33,666 bases of DNA, from the NCBI GenBank assembly GCA_947450675.1, contig CANFWI010000033.1, positions 1 to 33,666 of the forward strand, given 5' to 3'. This DNA comes from Comamonadaceae bacterium. Its GTDB lineage: Bacteria > Pseudomonadota > Gammaproteobacteria > Burkholderiales > Burkholderiaceae_C. How positions within the stretch are numbered: the first letter of the stretch is position 1; each line of letters opens with the position of its first letter. This document shows, piece after piece, positions 32,639-33,666 of this stretch. The position numbers and the translations under genes are program-made. The notes beneath the pieces were generated by a model. It was not told the DNA's origin. It did no database searches and worked only from the letters and a program-made list of their open reading frames with translations.

Positions 32639-33556
32639 TCAGCGGACCTCTTCCGGCCAATACAAACGCATCGGGTTGTCGACCAGCAACTGCTGTTGCA
32701 ACGCTGGCGTGGTGGCAATGGCGGGAATGAAATCGACCAGCAGCCCGTCGTCGGGCATGTGGTCTTTCAGGTTGGGGTGCGGCCAATCAGTGCCCCACAA
32801 AACGCGATCGGGAAAGCTCTCAACCAAGCGCCGCGCGAATGGGACCACATCGCGGTACGCCTGCGCTTCACCGTTCAGCGCCTTCGGCCCGGTCACACTC
32901 AAACGCTCGGGGCAGCTGACTTTGCTCCAGACGTTCGGGTGCTGCCGCATGAACTTCACAAACAACTCGAACTCGGGTCCGTCCACCGGCTGGCTGACGT
33001 CGGGCCGGCCCATGTGGTCGACCACCACGGTGGTCGGCAAGGCGGTGAAAAAGTCCCACAGTTCGGGCAGGTCAACGGCTTCAAAGTAAATCACCACATG
33101 CCAACCCAAGGGCGCAATACGGGCGGCAATTTCAAGCAGTTCTTCTTTGGGTGTGAAGTCGACCAGCCGTTTGACGAAGTTAAAACGCACCGCGCGCACG
33201 CCGGCTGCATGCATCTCTTGCAAGGCGGCGTCGGTGACATCACGGCGCACAGTCGCCACGCCACGCGCACGGCCACCCGAAGCCTTCAGTGCGGCAACCA
33301 TGGCGCTGTTGTCAGCACCGTGGCAAGTCGCTTGCACGATCACGTTGCGGGCAAAGCCGAGGTGGTCGCGCAGGGCAAACAACTGCGCGGCCGAGGCATC
33401 ACAGGGCGTGTACTTGCGCTCAGCCGCATACGGATACTGCGCGCCGGGGCCAAAGACATGGCAGTGCGCGTCAACTGCGCCTGCCGGTAAATTGAAACGC
33501 GGTTGGCTCGGGACGGTGTACCAGTCGAGCCAGCCGGGTGTTTTGGTGAATTCCAT
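32639..33556 (-). CDS. Amidohydrolase, LigI-like (2-pyrone-4,6-dicarboxylate hydrolase family)
   Basis: Predicted 305-residue TIM-barrel hydrolase. The HxH motif is His31/His33 in VDAHCHVFGPG; VIVQATCHGADN, VVDHMGRPD and the GTDWPHPN motif near residue 260 carry the other active-site residues. The set VFGP...GTDWPHPN is that of LigI, which opens 2-pyrone-4,6-dicarboxylate in the protocatechuate 4,5-cleavage pathway; other lactonases of COG3618 (for example sulfomuconolactone hydrolase) look alike. ATG at 33556 is chosen because the sequence before it reaches only a TTG next to the preceding gene's stop. It follows a Bug receptor gene by about 35 bp and likely shares its operon. Confidence 0.85.
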   Translation of the reverse strand: MEFTKTPGWLDWYTVPSQPRFNLPAGAVDAHCHVFGPGAQYPYAAERKYTPCDASAAQLFALRDHLGFARNVIVQATCHGADNSAMVAALKASGGRARGVATVRRDVTDAALQEMHAAGVRAVRFNFVKRLVDFTPKEELLEIAARIAPLGWHVVIYFEAVDLPELWDFFTALPTTVVVDHMGRPDVSQPVDGPEFELFVKFMRQHPNVWSKVSCPERLSVTGPKALNGEAQAYRDVVPFARRLVESFPDRVLWGTDWPHPNLKDHMPDDGLLVDFIPAIATTPALQQQLLVDNPMRLYWPEEVR

Positions 33557-33591
33557 GGAGAGTCTTTGTTCTGAAGGGTGGTTGACGACGG

Positions 33592-33666
33592 TCAATCAGG
33601 TTTGATGTTGGCGTCGCGGACGACCTTGGCGTAACGCAGGCGATCCGAGTGGATCAGCGCGCCGAA
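33592..33666 (-). CDS. Bug-family receptor, C-terminal end only
   Basis: The last 24 residues of a gene entering from the right edge on the reverse strand. They read FGALIHSDRLRYAKVVRDANIKPD, in which the LIHSDRLRYAKVVRDANIK part is the characteristic C-terminus of Bug receptors (compare VVQDARIKAD in the copy at 28608-29603). The stop lies about 35 bp before the ATG of the LigI-like hydrolase, suggesting an operon that starts outside the window. Confidence 0.75.
   Translation of the reverse strand, partial: FGALIHSDRLRYAKVVRDANIKPD

Noticed and set aside
32639..33595. Longer version of the LigI-like protein starting from a TTG at 33595
   Set aside because: The extra residues would touch the preceding gene's stop and show no conservation pattern; the ATG at 33556 starts the family's usual N-terminus.
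1..33666. CRISPR array, tRNA, rRNA, integrase or transposase genes
   Set aside because: Looked for on both strands; no regularly spaced repeats, no cloverleaf-like sequences and no recombinase motifs were recognised.

Overview
The window reads as GC-rich chromosomal DNA of a betaproteobacterium in Burkholderiales, most likely Comamonadaceae (Rhodoferax/Polaromonas/Limnohabitans-like). Grounds: four periplasmic Bug-type (tripartite tricarboxylate) solute receptors, a CHCC zinc-finger gene directly behind ilvE, 4,5-protocatechuate-type pyrone chemistry, and coding that fills nearly the whole window with no gap above 300 bp. No rRNA, tRNA, CRISPR array, transposase or prophage gene was seen. All functional calls are by reading motifs, not by database search.

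Region 1 (1-3351): exonuclease III, NADP-type glutamate dehydrogenase and a Bug receptor, all forward. Region 2 (3382-10760, reverse) is the most distinctive unit: an eight-gene operon reading allophanate hydrolase (AtzF-like), ABC substrate-binding protein, permease, ATPase, AtzG-like small subunit, AtzE-like amidase, AtzH-like decarboxylating amidohydrolase and a GntR/FCD regulator, most junctions overlapping or only a few bases apart. It carries the lower half of cyanuric acid/biuret nitrogen catabolism plus its own importer, but no ring-opening enzyme. A TTGTGTACAA palindrome lies between the -35 and -10 of its probable promoter and is the natural candidate site for the terminal GntR regulator.

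Region 3 (10813-19773): a BON-domain lipoprotein with a clear terminator, two small unknown proteins, a CheB-CheR-PAS fusion without a kinase, a divergent solo PAS protein, an M48 protease, an AmpG-like MFS permease and an OmpR/EnvZ-type two-component pair. Region 4 (19774-24822): a CHCC zinc-finger protein, ilvE, an unknown membrane protein, a BCCT transporter and radA; palindromic repeat clusters bracket the zinc-finger/ilvE/membrane-protein block.

Region 5 (24974-25542): an intact Phd/YefM antitoxin followed by a PIN toxin that lacks its N-terminal third. Region 6 (25595-33666): a reverse catabolic operon (Bug receptor, D-2-hydroxyacid dehydrogenase, second Bug receptor, PaaG-like enoyl-CoA hydratase/isomerase, NDP-forming acyl-CoA ligase) divergent from an IclR regulator whose probable operator sits in the shared promoter. 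Convergent to the regulator is a LigI-like 2-pyrone-4,6-dicarboxylate hydrolase preceded by the 3' end of another Bug receptor. Together these suggest uptake of an organic acid, its CoA activation and oxidation, and possibly a link to aromatic acid breakdown.
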